A stretch of 51,599 nucleotides of DNA from Candidatus Doudnabacteria bacterium (GCA_023245995.1 JAHFJH010000005.1:1-51599), one strand, 5' to 3'; numbered from the stretch's first letter, positions 21,046-30,833 are shown. The notes: generated by a model not told the origin, from the letters alone. A program made the numbers and translations.

Positions 21046-24000
21046 ATGAGACATTTTTTAGCAAAGCTTGCCGTAGTCGCTGTTTTGGCTACACCGCTTG
21101 CAGGGTTGCTGCCACTTGCAGCTTCAGCTGCGGGTCCGGCTCAAGTTAATCTTTTATCGGCCGGTAATTTTTCTCTTCTCTCCAGCGCAGGGATAACAAA
21201 TACAGGTAGTCATTCAACAATTGTGGCCGGTAATGTTGGGGCGAGTCCTATTACCGCCGCTTCTATGAATAGTGTATTTTGTTCAGAAATCACGGGCACC
21301 ATATATGGTGTAGACGCGGCCTATGTTGGTAGTGGTAGCCAAACTTGTTTTGCGGGCAATCCGCCTCTTGCAAACAAAACATTGGTGGACAACGCGGTAG
21401 GCGATATGAATACAGCCTACATCGACGCTGCTGGCAGGACACTTCCAGACGGAATAGATTTATATAGTGGAAATTTGGGTGGGCAAACGCTAACACCCGG
21501 ACTTTATAAATGGAATACCGACGTTACTATTCCCACAAGTGTAATCCTTTCTGGTTCCGCAACTGACGTATGGATATTCCAAATATCTGGAAACTTAAAC
21601 GTTGCTTCTAGTGGCAGTGTACCTACAGGTGTAAAAGTTATACTCTTAGGTGGAGCCAATGCTTCCAATATTTTTTGGCAGGTTGGCGGAAGCATAGGTG
21701 CAACACTAGGCACGTACGCAACGTTTAACGGCAACATACTAAGTGCAAAACAAGTTATTATACAAACCGGAGCAGTTCTTAACGGTAGGGCTTTAGCTCA
21801 AACACAAATTACTTTAGACGCAAATACAATCTCAGTTCCTCCATCTAGTGTGGCTCCTCAAACATGTGCCACTATAAATTTGGCCAGTGGAACAAGTACT
21901 AAAACAGCAGGATTTACAGAAACAACTCAAAACTCTCCTGTAACTGCACTGCTCCCTGCTTCGTATAGTGTTGGAAGTTTGGCGCCAGCCACCGTCACTT
22001 TACCAGTTATACCACCGTGGGTGGACCCAAGTCTAGACGCAAACTTTACAGGTACGGGTGCTTTGTGGACCTCAACTCATGCCACTTGGCCCGGTGGAAG
22101 TGGTAACGTCGAAGGTTTGCCAAGTAGCGACCAGTGGAGACTGTTCGAAGATAATTTTAACCTCCCAGTTGGCGCAACGGTGACTTCTGCTAACCTCTCT
22201 TTTTCTGGCGACAACGCGGTTGACGTATATTTAAACGGAAATACTACCCCTGTAGCTACTACAAACAACACCTATGGGGCGGTACCTGGAGCGTTGCCAC
22301 AGAATTTTGCAAGCAGTTTTAACACTCCATTTGTGCCTGTGATTGGCAACAATGCACTAGATTTTGTTTTAAGAAATTGGGGCGGGGATTACTCTTCTAA
22401 CCCGACTGGTTTGTTGTACAAAGCTACTATAAATTACTGTGTCCCAACTCCTCCCGAAAGTGTACAAGTACATATTTATAAATATATAGACGGAGTACAC
22501 GCAACGAGTTTGCCTGCTAGTGCCAATGGAGCAAGTTTCCCTATGCTCACTTCCTATAGCGACCCAAATGTTGGTGCGGGCACTAACGTACCATTTACAC
22601 TAAATCAAAATGGCTGGACAACCGGCGACCTGCCATATGAAGCATCTACTGGTCCAAGAACTTTAGGGTCTTCTGCAAGTTTTTCCGAAGACACAACAAC
22701 AGCACTTGTTGGTGCCATCTGCACACTTGGCACTAAATATGCTTTAGAGGGTTATAGTGTTGGAACGACATTGGCTGAGGCAGTGGCCAGTCCAGCTACT
22801 GCAAGCTCGCCTAGTTTTTCTTCGCTTGCAACCGATGAGTATGTAATTGTTCGTAATACTTCCTGCCCAGTTACGCCTCCAACATCACTTAAGGTACACA
22901 TATTAAAGTACTTAAATGGGCAAAAAGCAACGCTTGCAACCGCCAATAATTATCAGTTTCCTATGACTGCAACATGGAGCGCCCAAAATATTGGTGCGGG
23001 TAGCGGCAGTTATGTCCTTGGGACTAATTTTGGTGGGGCTGTGGATGTGTATGGTGCAGATACATCTACCATGACAGCACCGGCTAACTATGTTACCGCT
23101 GAAGTAACAGACAACACGAGCCAAGTTGTTGCAATGCCTGAAGCTTGTTTGCCAGGTAAGTATCTTTTAAATGGGTACAGAAGTAGTGCTGTAAGCTTTC
23201 TGGATGCAGTAACTCAACCGCTTCAGTTGGTGTCACCTAGCTTTACCAACTTACTGAGCGACGAATACATAATTGTCGACAATGCGAGTTGTCCTACTAC
23301 CGGAAGTTTAACCGTACAAAAAGACACAATTGGTGGAAATGGCACATTTAGCTTTAACGGAGATGGAGGCGTGGGTGCTTTCCAAATAACGACTACTAGC
23401 AATACTGGTAGCAAGACTTTCACCAACTTAACTCCTGGTACGTATCATATAGTTGAAAGTGTGCAGGCTAAATGGACACAGACAGATACTGAATGCGCAA
23501 GCGTGGTGGTGGTCGCTGGAGCTTCTCCAACTTGTGTTATTACAAATGCCAACAATAAGTTGCTTGGAGAAATTCGCGGAACCAAATACGAGGACCGTGA
23601 CGGTGACGGCAAACTTAAAGACGGAGACCATCATAAACTTTCGGGTTGGACTATTTTCTTAGACACAAACAATAACGGGGTCTTAGATACCGGAGAAATG
23701 TCTACAGTAACAAACAGTCATGGTGAGTATCATTTCTCAGGGCTTATAGCTGGTAGTTACCACGTTCGCGAAGTAGGGCAAACAGGCTGGATGCAAACAT
23801 ATCCAACTAGCGGTAAGTACGACATTATGCTCGCTAGCGGACAGCTTGCTAAGAAAAAAGATTTTGGTAACTTTAAATTCGGAAGTATTTCTGGTATGAA
23901 GTTTAACGACGCAAATGCCAATGGTAAAAAAGACATAATGGAAGTTGGGCTTGCAGGTTGGACAATTAACTTAAAAGGTCCAAATGGTTTTATGGCAACA

Positions 24001-24240
24001 ATGGTTACGGACTTGAACGGGAGTTATACGTTTGAAAACCTTGGTCCAGGAAAGTATATGCTCAGCGAAGTTATGCAAAACACTTGGACGCAGACTATGC
24101 ATCCAAATTGGGTTAAAGTTCAGTCAGGGACAACGTCTATAAACAACAACTTTGGTAACACACAAAAAGTGCTTAATCTAAGGTGGCATGAAAATGACCG
24201 CGATAACGATGAAGACTATAACTTCAGAAAGAGAAATTAA
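21046..24240 (+). CDS. Large secreted DUF3494 (ice-binding-like) protein with SdrD-B-type repeats
   Basis: 1064 residues. Signal peptide at 1-28 (MRHFLAKLAVVAVLATPLAG...ASA). DUF3494 domain at about 33-262: NLLSAGNFSLLSSAGITNTG, YVGSGSQTCFAG, PGLYKWNTDVTIPTSVILSG, VFQIS-like strands and VLNGRALAQTQITLDANTI, the right-handed beta-helix of ice-binding proteins. A lectin-like stretch spans ~335-465. Two VHIxKYxxG repeats start near 472 and 614. From ~752 come a prealbumin-like unit and two SdrD-B repeats near 841 and 945 (GTKYEDRDGDGK, GMKFNDANANGK), whose DxDxDG loops bind calcium in relatives. There is no LPXTG, PEP-CTERM or C-terminal helix, so anchoring is unclear. Likely surface adhesion or ice/wall binding. 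Confidence 0.88.
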   Translation: MRHFLAKLAVVAVLATPLAGLLPLAASAAGPAQVNLLSAGNFSLLSSAGITNTGSHSTIVAGNVGASPITAASMNSVFCSEITGTIYGVDAAYVGSGSQTCFAGNPPLANKTLVDNAVGDMNTAYIDAAGRTLPDGIDLYSGNLGGQTLTPGLYKWNTDVTIPTSVILSGSATDVWIFQISGNLNVASSGSVPTGVKVILLGGANASNIFWQVGGSIGATLGTYATFNGNILSAKQVIIQTGAVLNGRALAQTQITLDANTISVPPSSVAPQTCATINLASGTSTKTAGFTETTQNSPVTALLPASYSVGSLAPATVTLPVIPPWVDPSLDANFTGTGALWTSTHATWPGGSGNVEGLPSSDQWRLFEDNFNLPVGATVTSANLSFSGDNAVDVYLNGNTTPVATTNNTYGAVPGALPQNFASSFNTPFVPVIGNNALDFVLRNWGGDYSSNPTGLLYKATINYCVPTPPESVQVHIYKYIDGVHATSLPASANGASFPMLTSYSDPNVGAGTNVPFTLNQNGWTTGDLPYEASTGPRTLGSSASFSEDTTTALVGAICTLGTKYALEGYSVGTTLAEAVASPATASSPSFSSLATDEYVIVRNTSCPVTPPTSLKVHILKYLNGQKATLATANNYQFPMTATWSAQNIGAGSGSYVLGTNFGGAVDVYGADTSTMTAPANYVTAEVTDNTSQVVAMPEACLPGKYLLNGYRSSAVSFLDAVTQPLQLVSPSFTNLLSDEYIIVDNASCPTTGSLTVQKDTIGGNGTFSFNGDGGVGAFQITTTSNTGSKTFTNLTPGTYHIVESVQAKWTQTDTECASVVVVAGASPTCVITNANNKLLGEIRGTKYEDRDGDGKLKDGDHHKLSGWTIFLDTNNNGVLDTGEMSTVTNSHGEYHFSGLIAGSYHVREVGQTGWMQTYPTSGKYDIMLASGQLAKKKDFGNFKFGSISGMKFNDANANGKKDIMEVGLAGWTINLKGPNGFMATMVTDLNGSYTFENLGPGKYMLSEVMQNTWTQTMHPNWVKVQSGTTSINNNFGNTQKVLNLRWHENDRDNDEDYNFRKRN

Positions 24241-24295
24241 ATATTGCTTATTAATAAATTAAGATTGTGTAAAAAGCAATCAGTAAAGGGAAAAT

Positions 24296-24388
24296 ATGAG
24301 TAACCAACCACATCCTGGGGTAACCCCCACCACACAGCCACCGGTTAAGCCAGACGAGGCAAAGCCAGAGGCGCATACAAATAAATAG
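24296..24388 (+). CDS. Proline-rich microprotein, 30 aa
   Basis: ATG 24296 to TAG 24388, with AAAGGG just upstream. It opens MSNQPHPGVTPTTQPP and ends in a charged tail, with no hydrophobic helix. It sits 55 bases after the large surface protein and just before a terminator, the same context as the 46-aa protein at 20513. Coding is probable but unproven. Confidence 0.45.
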   Translation: MSNQPHPGVTPTTQPPVKPDEAKPEAHTNK

Positions 24389-24398
24389 GTACAGACGA

Positions 24399-24431
24399 AA
24401 AAAACTTTCGACATACAGTCGAAAGTTTTTT
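24399..24431. terminator. Bidirectional intrinsic terminator
   Basis: AAAAAACTTTCGA (24399-24411) pairs with TCGAAAGTTTTTT (24419-24431); it closes the surface-protein unit (+) and the GMP reductase gene (-). Confidence 0.9.
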
Positions 24432-24461
24432 GTTTGGTGGTTCTAAGTCCAATTGGTGTAG

Positions 24462-25532
24462 CTAGTTGTCTTGGTCAAAGTTTTCTAAATAAGTAGTAAG
24501 TTGCTTGTTTACGCGTATAAAGGTGGCGCGTTTGGAAAATTCTTTTAAGGTTTTAGCACCTATGTACGTGCCGGTACTGCGAAGACTTCCAAATAGGTCT
24601 TGTATAAAGCTTGCTACACTACCTTTGTATGGCATGAGCACATAGCGTCCCTCCGAAGCCCTGTGCGCCTCTTTTTTTCCGTAAAATTCTAGCAACGCTT
24701 TGTTAGAAGACGAGCCAAAGTATTCTTTATATTTTTTACCGTCCTTTTCCACCAATTTACCGGCGCTTTCGTCGAATCCCGAAAACAGTGAGCCGGACAT
24801 GTTAAAGTCTGCACCAGCACAAAACGCCTTAGCAATGCACGAAGGGTATTGTTGCCCGCCGTCGGCTATTACAAGACCGCAACCTTTGGTGTTAGAAATC
24901 CCGTGTGCTGCATCTGCGCACTCAATAACTGCAGAGAGTTGCGGGTAGCCAACGCCAGTCATGCGTCTTGTGGTGCAGGCAGAGCCTGGGCCTATGCCTA
25001 CTTTTACAATATCGGCGCCGGATAAAATAATTTCCTCGGTCATTTCGTTTGTTGCAACATTACCAGCAATTATTATGTGTTCTGGGGCAAGTGCGCGAAT
25101 AAGCTTTATAGTTTCTAAGAATTTTTCTAAGTACCCGTTGGGCACGTCTAGGCATATAAAAGAAAAATTGTTCAGCAGGCCGGCTTCGCTCATGGCCTTG
25201 AGTTGTGTTATGTCCTCGTCCCTCATGCCCAGCGTGTAGACTACAAAGTTTGGGTTGTTAAAAGTTTCAAAAAACTTTTGGTATTCGGCTTGTTTGTAGT
25301 ACTTATGAAATGTGGTTATTATTTTGTGTGGTGCTAACACCCGAGCCATTTCAAAAGTTCCGCAGGTAGCCATGTTGGCAGTCATAATAGGCACACCAGT
25401 CCACTGTTTGGGGGAGTGGTAAAAGCGAAAAGTACGCTCAAGTACGACCTCTTTTCTTGAAGTAAGAGTACTTCGTTTTGGCCGTAGTAGTACGTCTGCG
25501 TAGTCTAGTTTTATATCTTCTTCTATTCTCAT
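24462..25532 (-). CDS. guaC: GMP reductase
   Basis: 356 residues, the usual GMP reductase length without the CBS insert of IMP dehydrogenase. The (beta/alpha)8 barrel shows [13 protein letters not shown] at the N-terminus, [25 protein letters not shown] and the catalytic loop [20 protein letters not shown] with Cys186. Then come [11 protein letters not shown], the [12 protein letters not shown] phosphate site, [13 protein letters not shown] and a GuaC-type C-terminus ([23 protein letters not shown]). It reduces GMP to IMP with NADPH, salvaging guanine nucleotides. Convergent with the surface-protein unit across a terminator. Confidence 0.93.
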   Translation of the reverse strand: MRIEEDIKLDYADVLLRPKRSTLTSRKEVVLERTFRFYHSPKQWTGVPIMTANMATCGTFEMARVLAPHKIITTFHKYYKQAEYQKFFETFNNPNFVVYTLGMRDEDITQLKAMSEAGLLNNFSFICLDVPNGYLEKFLETIKLIRALAPEHIIIAGNVATNEMTEEIILSGADIVKVGIGPGSACTTRRMTGVGYPQLSAVIECADAAHGISNTKGCGLVIADGGQQYPSCIAKAFCAGADFNMSGSLFSGFDESAGKLVEKDGKKYKEYFGSSSNKALLEFYGKKEAHRASEGRYVLMPYKGSVASFIQDLFGSLRSTGTYIGAKTLKEFSKRATFIRVNKQLTTYLENFDQDN

Positions 25533-25632
25533 GCCTACACTGTAACGGATTTATGCTTTTGCATCAATATAATAGAGTAGGTCTAGTTTTATTTTTAAAT
25601 AGTACTATACTAAAAGTGAAAGGGATAAACAT

Positions 25633-26184
25633 ATGAAAATAATACAAAATGCAGAAAGTTTGCAAGTGCCATTTATGCGTTTTTTATTTCAGGATAGGCG
25701 CACGGCGTTCTTGTGGCTCCTAGTAAGGCTCTACGTAGGGTATGAGTGGCTTATTGCCGGTTGGGAAAAAGTACATAGTCCTTTATGGAGCGGGTCTGGT
25801 GCTGGTGGGGCCGTGAAGGGTTTTGTAATGGGCGCACTACAAAAGACGTCTGGTGCTCATCCAGATGTGCAGAGTTGGTACGCTTGGTTCTTACAGCACG
25901 CTGTCTTGCCACACGCACTCTTGTTTTCGCATTTAGTGGCGTATGGAGAGTTGCTTGTTGGGATTGGTCTTATTGTAGGTTTGTTTACAGGTGTTGCTGC
26001 TTTTTTTGGTGCGTTTATGAATGTGAATTATTTACTGGCTGGCACTGTTAGCCTAAACCCACAGCTTTTGATATTGCAAATTTTTCTTTTGTGGGCATGG
26101 CGTGTAGCTGGATGGTTCGGCTTGGATGGAGTTGTTCTGGGCAGGTTTTTTAAACATAACTCTGGGGCTACATTGTTTCATTAG
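25633..26184 (+). CDS. DoxX/TQO-DoxD-like membrane protein
   Basis: 183 residues. Four membrane helices near 25-45, 95-115, 120-140 and 150-170. The family core is RLYVGYEWLIAGWEKVHSPLW near the first helix, HLVAYGELLVGIGLIVGLFTG and FGAFMNVNYLLAGTVSLNP. DoxX relatives are quinone-linked or of unknown role. AAAGGG lies about 10 bases before ATG, and a TATACT box is at 25606-25611. A DUF2231 membrane gene follows 44 bases later and is probably in the same unit. Confidence 0.85.
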   Translation: MKIIQNAESLQVPFMRFLFQDRRTAFLWLLVRLYVGYEWLIAGWEKVHSPLWSGSGAGGAVKGFVMGALQKTSGAHPDVQSWYAWFLQHAVLPHALLFSHLVAYGELLVGIGLIVGLFTGVAAFFGAFMNVNYLLAGTVSLNPQLLILQIFLLWAWRVAGWFGLDGVVLGRFFKHNSGATLFH

Positions 26185-26228
26185 TTTGTAATGTGGGAGC
26201 TTGTGTAATTATAAACAATACACTGCAT

Positions 26229-26756
26229 ATGAATATACATCCTTTATTTGTTCATTTTCCGGTTGCTTTACTTAGCACTTATGCCGTGTTTGAACTTCTG
26301 CGGTTTAAAAAAATTACAAGCCAAAATTACTGGTTTTATGTAAAAGCAGTTCTGGTCATTGCCGGCACTCTTGGGGCTTGCGTTGCGTACTTGGCGGGAG
26401 ATGAGGCTAAGCACCTTATTCTACAAAAGCATGCAGACTTAAAATCGCTCATTGCTTTGCACGAGAATTGGGCTTTGGTAACACTAATAATTTTTGCTAT
26501 TATCGCTTCCAGCTACACTGTTGTTTGGTTGAAACAGTATAAAATTGGTTGGCTTTCTAAAGACAATTTTTTTGGCAGGTCATGGAAGTTAAAGATTATG
26601 GTTGCAGGCTTCATCCTTAACTCATCAATTGTTCTTATACTTGCGTTTGTAGGCCTTGTGGCTTTAACTATAACCGGCGCGCTCGGTGGAAGCATTATTT
26701 ATGGACACTCGGGCGACCCGTTCACCGCGTTCGTATATAGTATATTTTTTAGGTAA
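26229..26756 (+). CDS. DUF2231-type membrane protein
   Basis: 175 residues from ATG 26229, where the family's N-terminus MNIHPLFVHFPVALLSTYAV begins; the upstream in-frame extension is not family-like. Four helices follow (about 8-28, 45-65, 85-105, 135-160), with AYLAGDEAKHLI and LIALHENWALVTL between them. The HPxxVHFP and HE residues are the conserved positions of the family and may bind a haem or metal; function unproven. Co-directional with the DoxX-like gene. Confidence 0.85.
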   Translation: MNIHPLFVHFPVALLSTYAVFELLRFKKITSQNYWFYVKAVLVIAGTLGACVAYLAGDEAKHLILQKHADLKSLIALHENWALVTLIIFAIIASSYTVVWLKQYKIGWLSKDNFFGRSWKLKIMVAGFILNSSIVLILAFVGLVALTITGALGGSIIYGHSGDPFTAFVYSIFFR

Positions 26757-26778
26757 GTTGTAAAATTGTCCACTTTTG

Positions 26779-28899
26779 CTATTTAGCTCCAGAAACTTTA
26801 TATAGTGAGCTGTTACCAACACTGAACACTACTTTTCCAAGTTCGGCAAATTTTTGTTCGTTTAAGTTTTTGTATGTGGTGCGTTCTAGTTGCCCTATAT
26901 ACACATATTCAATATGGTATTGCTCTAGTAGCTGAAGCGCTTCTAGCGCATTGTTTGTTTCATAGAGTGTTCTCGTGTCGCCACTAACTTTACTTACCGC
27001 ACCCCATCCAGTTTCCACTTGCTCTCCGGGCTTTGCGTGAAGCGCGTTTTTGCCTTGGAAACGCCATGTCCATTCATGCGTACTCCAGCCCATTGGCGTG
27101 CTGTTGCCAGTGTAAGTGACCATGCGTGAAAAAGTTGTGTAGCTGTCACCAACGGCCTCGGCAATTACAGTACGGTTTGGTATATGTGTGTTTATATACT
27201 GCACTGTTGCGTAGTCTTCTGGTGTTTGCTCCTGCATCCAATGTGCTGCGTTTAGAGTTTTGGGCTCGTGGCTTGAAAGATAAAATTGCGCAATGGCGGC
27301 ATATGGGTACACGAGTCCTGCGCTAAGCGTTACTGCAACAAGTGTGTATACAAATGCAGTTGTCATGCGCGATGTTTGCCCTTTATATGTAAGTACACGA
27401 CCGAGTCCTGCTGAAAAAAGAATACAAAGCATGCTCCATGCGTGGTAGCCAAATTTAAAAGTAGTGTTGGCTCTAAAATACGGTGGGTTGGCAACGCTAT
27501 ATATATCTCTTATAAAAAATAATTCAACGCCTATAATAATACCAAAAGATAGCAAAAAAAGAATAAGTAGGTATGCATGCTCGTGTAGGTTTTTTCTATA
27601 ACGGTATAGAGCAAAACCACTGCCAAGTAAAAGCACCCCCCACATACCTATTTCTGCTTTTATGGGGGTTGGCCACTGAATGTTTGTGAGTGTGTGTTGT
27701 TTTACGTAGTCGGGGACAAATCCAAGTCCAAGTACGGGATTTTGAAAGCTTCTAAGCGCAGGCCAAAGTAGTACCCATGTGAATATAAGAACTAAAAACC
27801 CGAACTGAAGCCAGTGTTTAAGAGTAACTATTTTTGTATCTTTTGGTTCGTTTTGCCAAGCGCGTAGTAGTTTATAAAGTAGAGTAAGCCCTACTAGGCA
27901 GGAGAGTGAAATTAGGTCCCATGCGTTTATCATACCGCTTGTTGCCAGAGACAAGCCCAAGACCGGTGCAAGCCATAGTCGCGGTTTATCGTTTTCCATA
28001 ATAGCATATATAAGCAGTAAGCCGAGTAGAAAAAACGGTAGAGCTAAGAGGTGTGCGTGCAAGTCGCCTACTGTAAAGCTGTAGGAGGGGATTTCGTTTA
28101 TTATGTACGATGGGCTGTAAAGTCTGGTTGAAGATGCGTAAGAGCAGGTTGTGATTGGGTGAAAGAAGGAAGTCCTTAGAGCACAGTTGGCAAAAAATAG
28201 GGTACCACAAGTTGTAAGCAGTACTGCGCCGACTACGGCCATTTTTTTAGATTTAGACAGTGCGTATATTAAACTACCGGAAAGTAGGAGGCTTTGGCTG
28301 TAAATAAGTCCGAGCGCAAAGTTGTAGGTAAGGGTTACGGGCAAACGGGCAAGGTTACTGAGCAGGCTCATAAGGTATGAACCGTAATAATAGTAGTTTA
28401 CCGTGTGGCCAGCATACCATGGGTCTATAAATGGGAAATAGTTTGTTTTGCTAGCAGCCGAAAGCATGGCCATGTCCATAAATCTTTCGGTGCCGTTTGC
28501 TCCCGCATTGTGACTACGTAGCACTAGGTAAAGAGTAAAAGCTAGCAGGCCTAAAGCTTCAAGCAAAAGAGCTTGTTGCCAAAATGGTCTTCCAATTTCT
28601 TTTTTCTTTATATTTTCTGATGTGCTTTTTGCTTTTATTATGTAACTTATAAAAATGCCAGCAATAAATAATCCAGTAAATAAAACAAAAATGAGTGCGT
28701 GTGACTGGTAGTTAAGAATTCGTGCAGAAGCCAAGAGCCAGATAAAATAACCAAATACTACCAAGCCTAGTGCTTTTGCAATTGTGTAACTAAGTAAGTT
28801 GTTACTAAATATTTGTTTGCTAATTGGAAAACCAATAAAAGCAAGGCATGTAGTGACTAAGTAAAACAAAATCCCTAAGAGTAATTCTGAAAATAACAT
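26779..28899 (-). CDS. DUF2298 (YYY motif) polytopic membrane protein, GT-C-like
   Basis: 706 residues with about 12 membrane helices. The motif HTVNYYYYGSYLMS (near 170) is the YYY signature. A soluble C-terminal part (about 590-700, from DYATVQYINTHIPNRTVIAE to the end) is typical of this archaeal/chloroflexal/CPR family. It is related to GT-C glycosyltransferases such as ArnT and oligosaccharyltransferase, which use lipid-linked sugars outside the membrane; the donor and acceptor are unknown. Upstream on the minus strand is TATACT about 40 bases before the start. Convergent with the DUF2231 gene. Confidence 0.88.
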   Translation of the reverse strand: MLFSELLLGILFYLVTTCLAFIGFPISKQIFSNNLLSYTIAKALGLVVFGYFIWLLASARILNYQSHALIFVLFTGLFIAGIFISYIIKAKSTSENIKKKEIGRPFWQQALLLEALGLLAFTLYLVLRSHNAGANGTERFMDMAMLSAASKTNYFPFIDPWYAGHTVNYYYYGSYLMSLLSNLARLPVTLTYNFALGLIYSQSLLLSGSLIYALSKSKKMAVVGAVLLTTCGTLFFANCALRTSFFHPITTCSYASSTRLYSPSYIINEIPSYSFTVGDLHAHLLALPFFLLGLLLIYAIMENDKPRLWLAPVLGLSLATSGMINAWDLISLSCLVGLTLLYKLLRAWQNEPKDTKIVTLKHWLQFGFLVLIFTWVLLWPALRSFQNPVLGLGFVPDYVKQHTLTNIQWPTPIKAEIGMWGVLLLGSGFALYRYRKNLHEHAYLLILFLLSFGIIIGVELFFIRDIYSVANPPYFRANTTFKFGYHAWSMLCILFSAGLGRVLTYKGQTSRMTTAFVYTLVAVTLSAGLVYPYAAIAQFYLSSHEPKTLNAAHWMQEQTPEDYATVQYINTHIPNRTVIAEAVGDSYTTFSRMVTYTGNSTPMGWSTHEWTWRFQGKNALHAKPGEQVETGWGAVSKVSGDTRTLYETNNALEALQLLEQYHIEYVYIGQLERTTYKNLNEQKFAELGKVVFSVGNSSLYKVSGAK

Positions 28900-29149
28900 A
28901 TATAATGCTGTAAATTTTTTTGTTTATGTAAGAATAGTATATCATGATCTGTGCTAGGATTTTGATTTTACTAATATGCAAGCAGTCCATAATTGCCATA
29001 AGTGTGTTTGCTAGATTTGCTCTTATTTGCGACCTTTTTTGTATAAGTATAGTTTGTTGCATAAAGCATATTTCATTTATATATGTTTAGGTGTATAACG
29101 TATATAGAGGGTTTTAGTAGCCAATTTTGGCTGTAAATTTTTATAAAAA

Positions 29150-29713
29150 ATGAACGAACTAGAAGCTCACAACTTACACGAACACACTATACGCAGTAGT
29201 ATTACCGTGCTGTTATTTCGTGGCGCGGTGGCATGGCTGTTGTTTGCTGTGTTGTCTTATGGTGTTGACGAGTTACCAATTGTGCTTCAGATGTTAGTAG
29301 ATAGAGGCACAGAGTTTTCGTTCTTTACTGTAGAGGATGCCATACAAGGCCTTGCGCTTATGCATTTTGTTTTGAATATTTTGTATGGGGGTTTGTTGCT
29401 GTATGTAGTGTTGTCATGGATTTTTGAGTACTATATTATTCGTCCAGACGCAATTGTAGTAAGACAAGGGATTTTGTTTAGTCACGAACATTTGTACCAA
29501 ATGGAAGACATAAAAAGCATAGAGGTGCACGAAAGTTTTTGGGGAAAGTTATTTATGTTCGGGACTATAGAGTTTTTTGCGCATAGAGCGCAACAGAAGG
29601 TGTTTCTTCGCTCTATAGAAAATCCACACTCAGTGGCCGCGCACATTCATGAAATGCATCCTGCTCCAGAAACTGTAGAGCTTACAAGCGCGCGTATTGG
29701 TAAAGGTAAATAG
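29150..29713 (+). CDS. Bacterial PH-domain (bPH2/YdbS-like) membrane protein
   Basis: 187 residues. Two membrane helices (about 25-45 and 75-97) come before a pleckstrin-like beta domain: YIIRPDAIVVRQGILFSHEHLYQMEDIKSIEVHESF and a final FLRSIENPHSVAAHIHEMHP. This is the YdbS/DUF304 layout. Role unknown, probably membrane-surface binding. A small hairpin AGCCA/TGGCT lies about 20 bases upstream of the start. Confidence 0.82.
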   Translation: MNELEAHNLHEHTIRSSITVLLFRGAVAWLLFAVLSYGVDELPIVLQMLVDRGTEFSFFTVEDAIQGLALMHFVLNILYGGLLLYVVLSWIFEYYIIRPDAIVVRQGILFSHEHLYQMEDIKSIEVHESFWGKLFMFGTIEFFAHRAQQKVFLRSIENPHSVAAHIHEMHPAPETVELTSARIGKGK

Positions 29714-29773
29714 TTAAATAATTTACAAGTAAACCGACAAGGCTTGCTCAGGCTTTGTCACGAAAGGAATTTT

Positions 29774-30031
29774 ATGCCAGAAGAGACAACGCATGAACAA
29801 AAGGAAGAGTTTAAAGTGCATGGTGACGACATAGTAAAGAAAATAAAAGAAATAATTAAGGCCGGCAATGCTCGGCGTATAATTTTGAAGAATGAGAAAG
29901 GTGAGGTGCTAATGGAAATTCCATTGACCTTTGCTGTAGTGGGCACGGTTTTTGCACCCATTTTGGCTGCTGTGGGTGCATTGGCTGCTCTGGTTTCAGA
30001 GTGCAGTATAACGGTAGTAAGAAAGGAGTAA
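29774..30031 (+). CDS. DUF4342 protein, 85 aa
   Basis: ATG 29774 with GAAAGGA six bases upstream. A soluble start (MPEETTHEQKEEFKVHGDDI) leads into VKKIKEIIKAGNARRIILKNEKGEVLMEIPL, then one helix (AVVGTVFAPILAAVGALAAL) and a short basic tail. This matches the DUF4342 pattern. Function unknown. It is followed after one base by another membrane gene, so they form a unit. Confidence 0.82.
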   Translation: MPEETTHEQKEEFKVHGDDIVKKIKEIIKAGNARRIILKNEKGEVLMEIPLTFAVVGTVFAPILAAVGALAALVSECSITVVRKE

Positions 30032-30032
30032 T

Positions 30033-30257
30033 ATGCATTTTGTATATAGAGATTATCCATTTATAACATTTTATAGTCCTGGTTTGAGGGCGTTTGTAGT
30101 CTTTGCGCTTTTGTGGACGCTAATATGGAAAGGTATTGCACTATGGAAGGCAGGGAGGAATGGCCATTTGTCGTGGTTTGTTGCTTTGTTTTTGCTGAAT
30201 ACGCTTGGAATACTAGATATTGTGTACATTGTTTGGTTTGCTAAAAAGAAAGTTTAG
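30033..30257 (+). CDS. DUF5652 membrane protein, 74 aa
   Basis: Two helices: ALLWTLIWKGIALWKAG near 25-41 and SWFVALFLLNTLGILDIVYI near 48-67, ending WFAKKKV. The WKGIALWKAGRNG...LNTLGILDIVYI pattern is that of the small CPR-associated family DUF5652. ATG lies just after the previous stop, with AAAGGAG reaching into its leader. Function unknown. Confidence 0.82.
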   Translation: MHFVYRDYPFITFYSPGLRAFVVFALLWTLIWKGIALWKAGRNGHLSWFVALFLLNTLGILDIVYIVWFAKKKV

Positions 30258-30259
30258 CA

Positions 30260-30736
30260 ATGAAAAAGCTACTTGTTGTACAAACAGTCGTATTGTTGTT
30301 TGGCGCGGTATTTGCTTGGCAAAGCGTCACGAAGAATTTTATTCGGTTTTACCATATAGAGGGGACTATATTCAAAGTAACAAATTGCAGTATTCCTAAC
30401 CCTATAACTGAAGCCTGTTTTTATGGCGCGGTTGCATTTGTTGTTGCATTTCTTTTATCTCTTGTGATTATTAGGACACAGGAACACCGCTATTTGGCCA
30501 GACAGAAATATTTGCTTTGGTTTTTGTGTGCCGGTACAGTTTTTGCTTGGTTTAATGTAAGCAAAGAATTTATCGCATTCTATAGCGCTCATGGTAAAGT
30601 GGTGCTGGGTGGTTCTGCTACGCCCATTACAAGTCCGTTTTACACACCTTGCTTTACGGGGGCAATGATATTTTTACTTTCTGCTTTTGTTGCTTATATT
30701 CTTTTCGTCTATGGCCGTAAGGGTGTATTGAAGTAG
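30260..30736 (+). CDS. Hypothetical membrane protein, 158 aa
   Basis: Four helices in two repeated halves: each half has a helix, an FIxFYxxxG motif (NFIRFYHIEG near 27, EFIAFYSAHG near 107), a short Cys-containing loop and another helix. The two halves look like an internal duplication. It follows DUF5652 by two bases, so they are probably co-translated. No family recognised. Confidence 0.65.
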   Translation: MKKLLVVQTVVLLFGAVFAWQSVTKNFIRFYHIEGTIFKVTNCSIPNPITEACFYGAVAFVVAFLLSLVIIRTQEHRYLARQKYLLWFLCAGTVFAWFNVSKEFIAFYSAHGKVVLGGSATPITSPFYTPCFTGAMIFLLSAFVAYILFVYGRKGVLK

Positions 30737-30801
30737 TCTTTTTACGTCCAGTCGCATATTCTATATAAGATAATATTTATTGATTAAGTTAACAAAAACA
30801 G

Positions 30802-30833
30802 AAAACCCCTCGTATGTATATGCGAGGGGTTTT
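30802..30833. terminator. Bidirectional intrinsic terminator
   Basis: AAAACCCCTCG (30802-30812) pairs perfectly with CGAGGGGTTTT (30823-30833). Confidence 0.9.

Noticed and set aside
29118-29132. AGCCA/TGGCT hairpin before the PH-domain gene as a terminator
   Set aside because: The stem is only five base pairs and the following T-run is interrupted; too weak to list.
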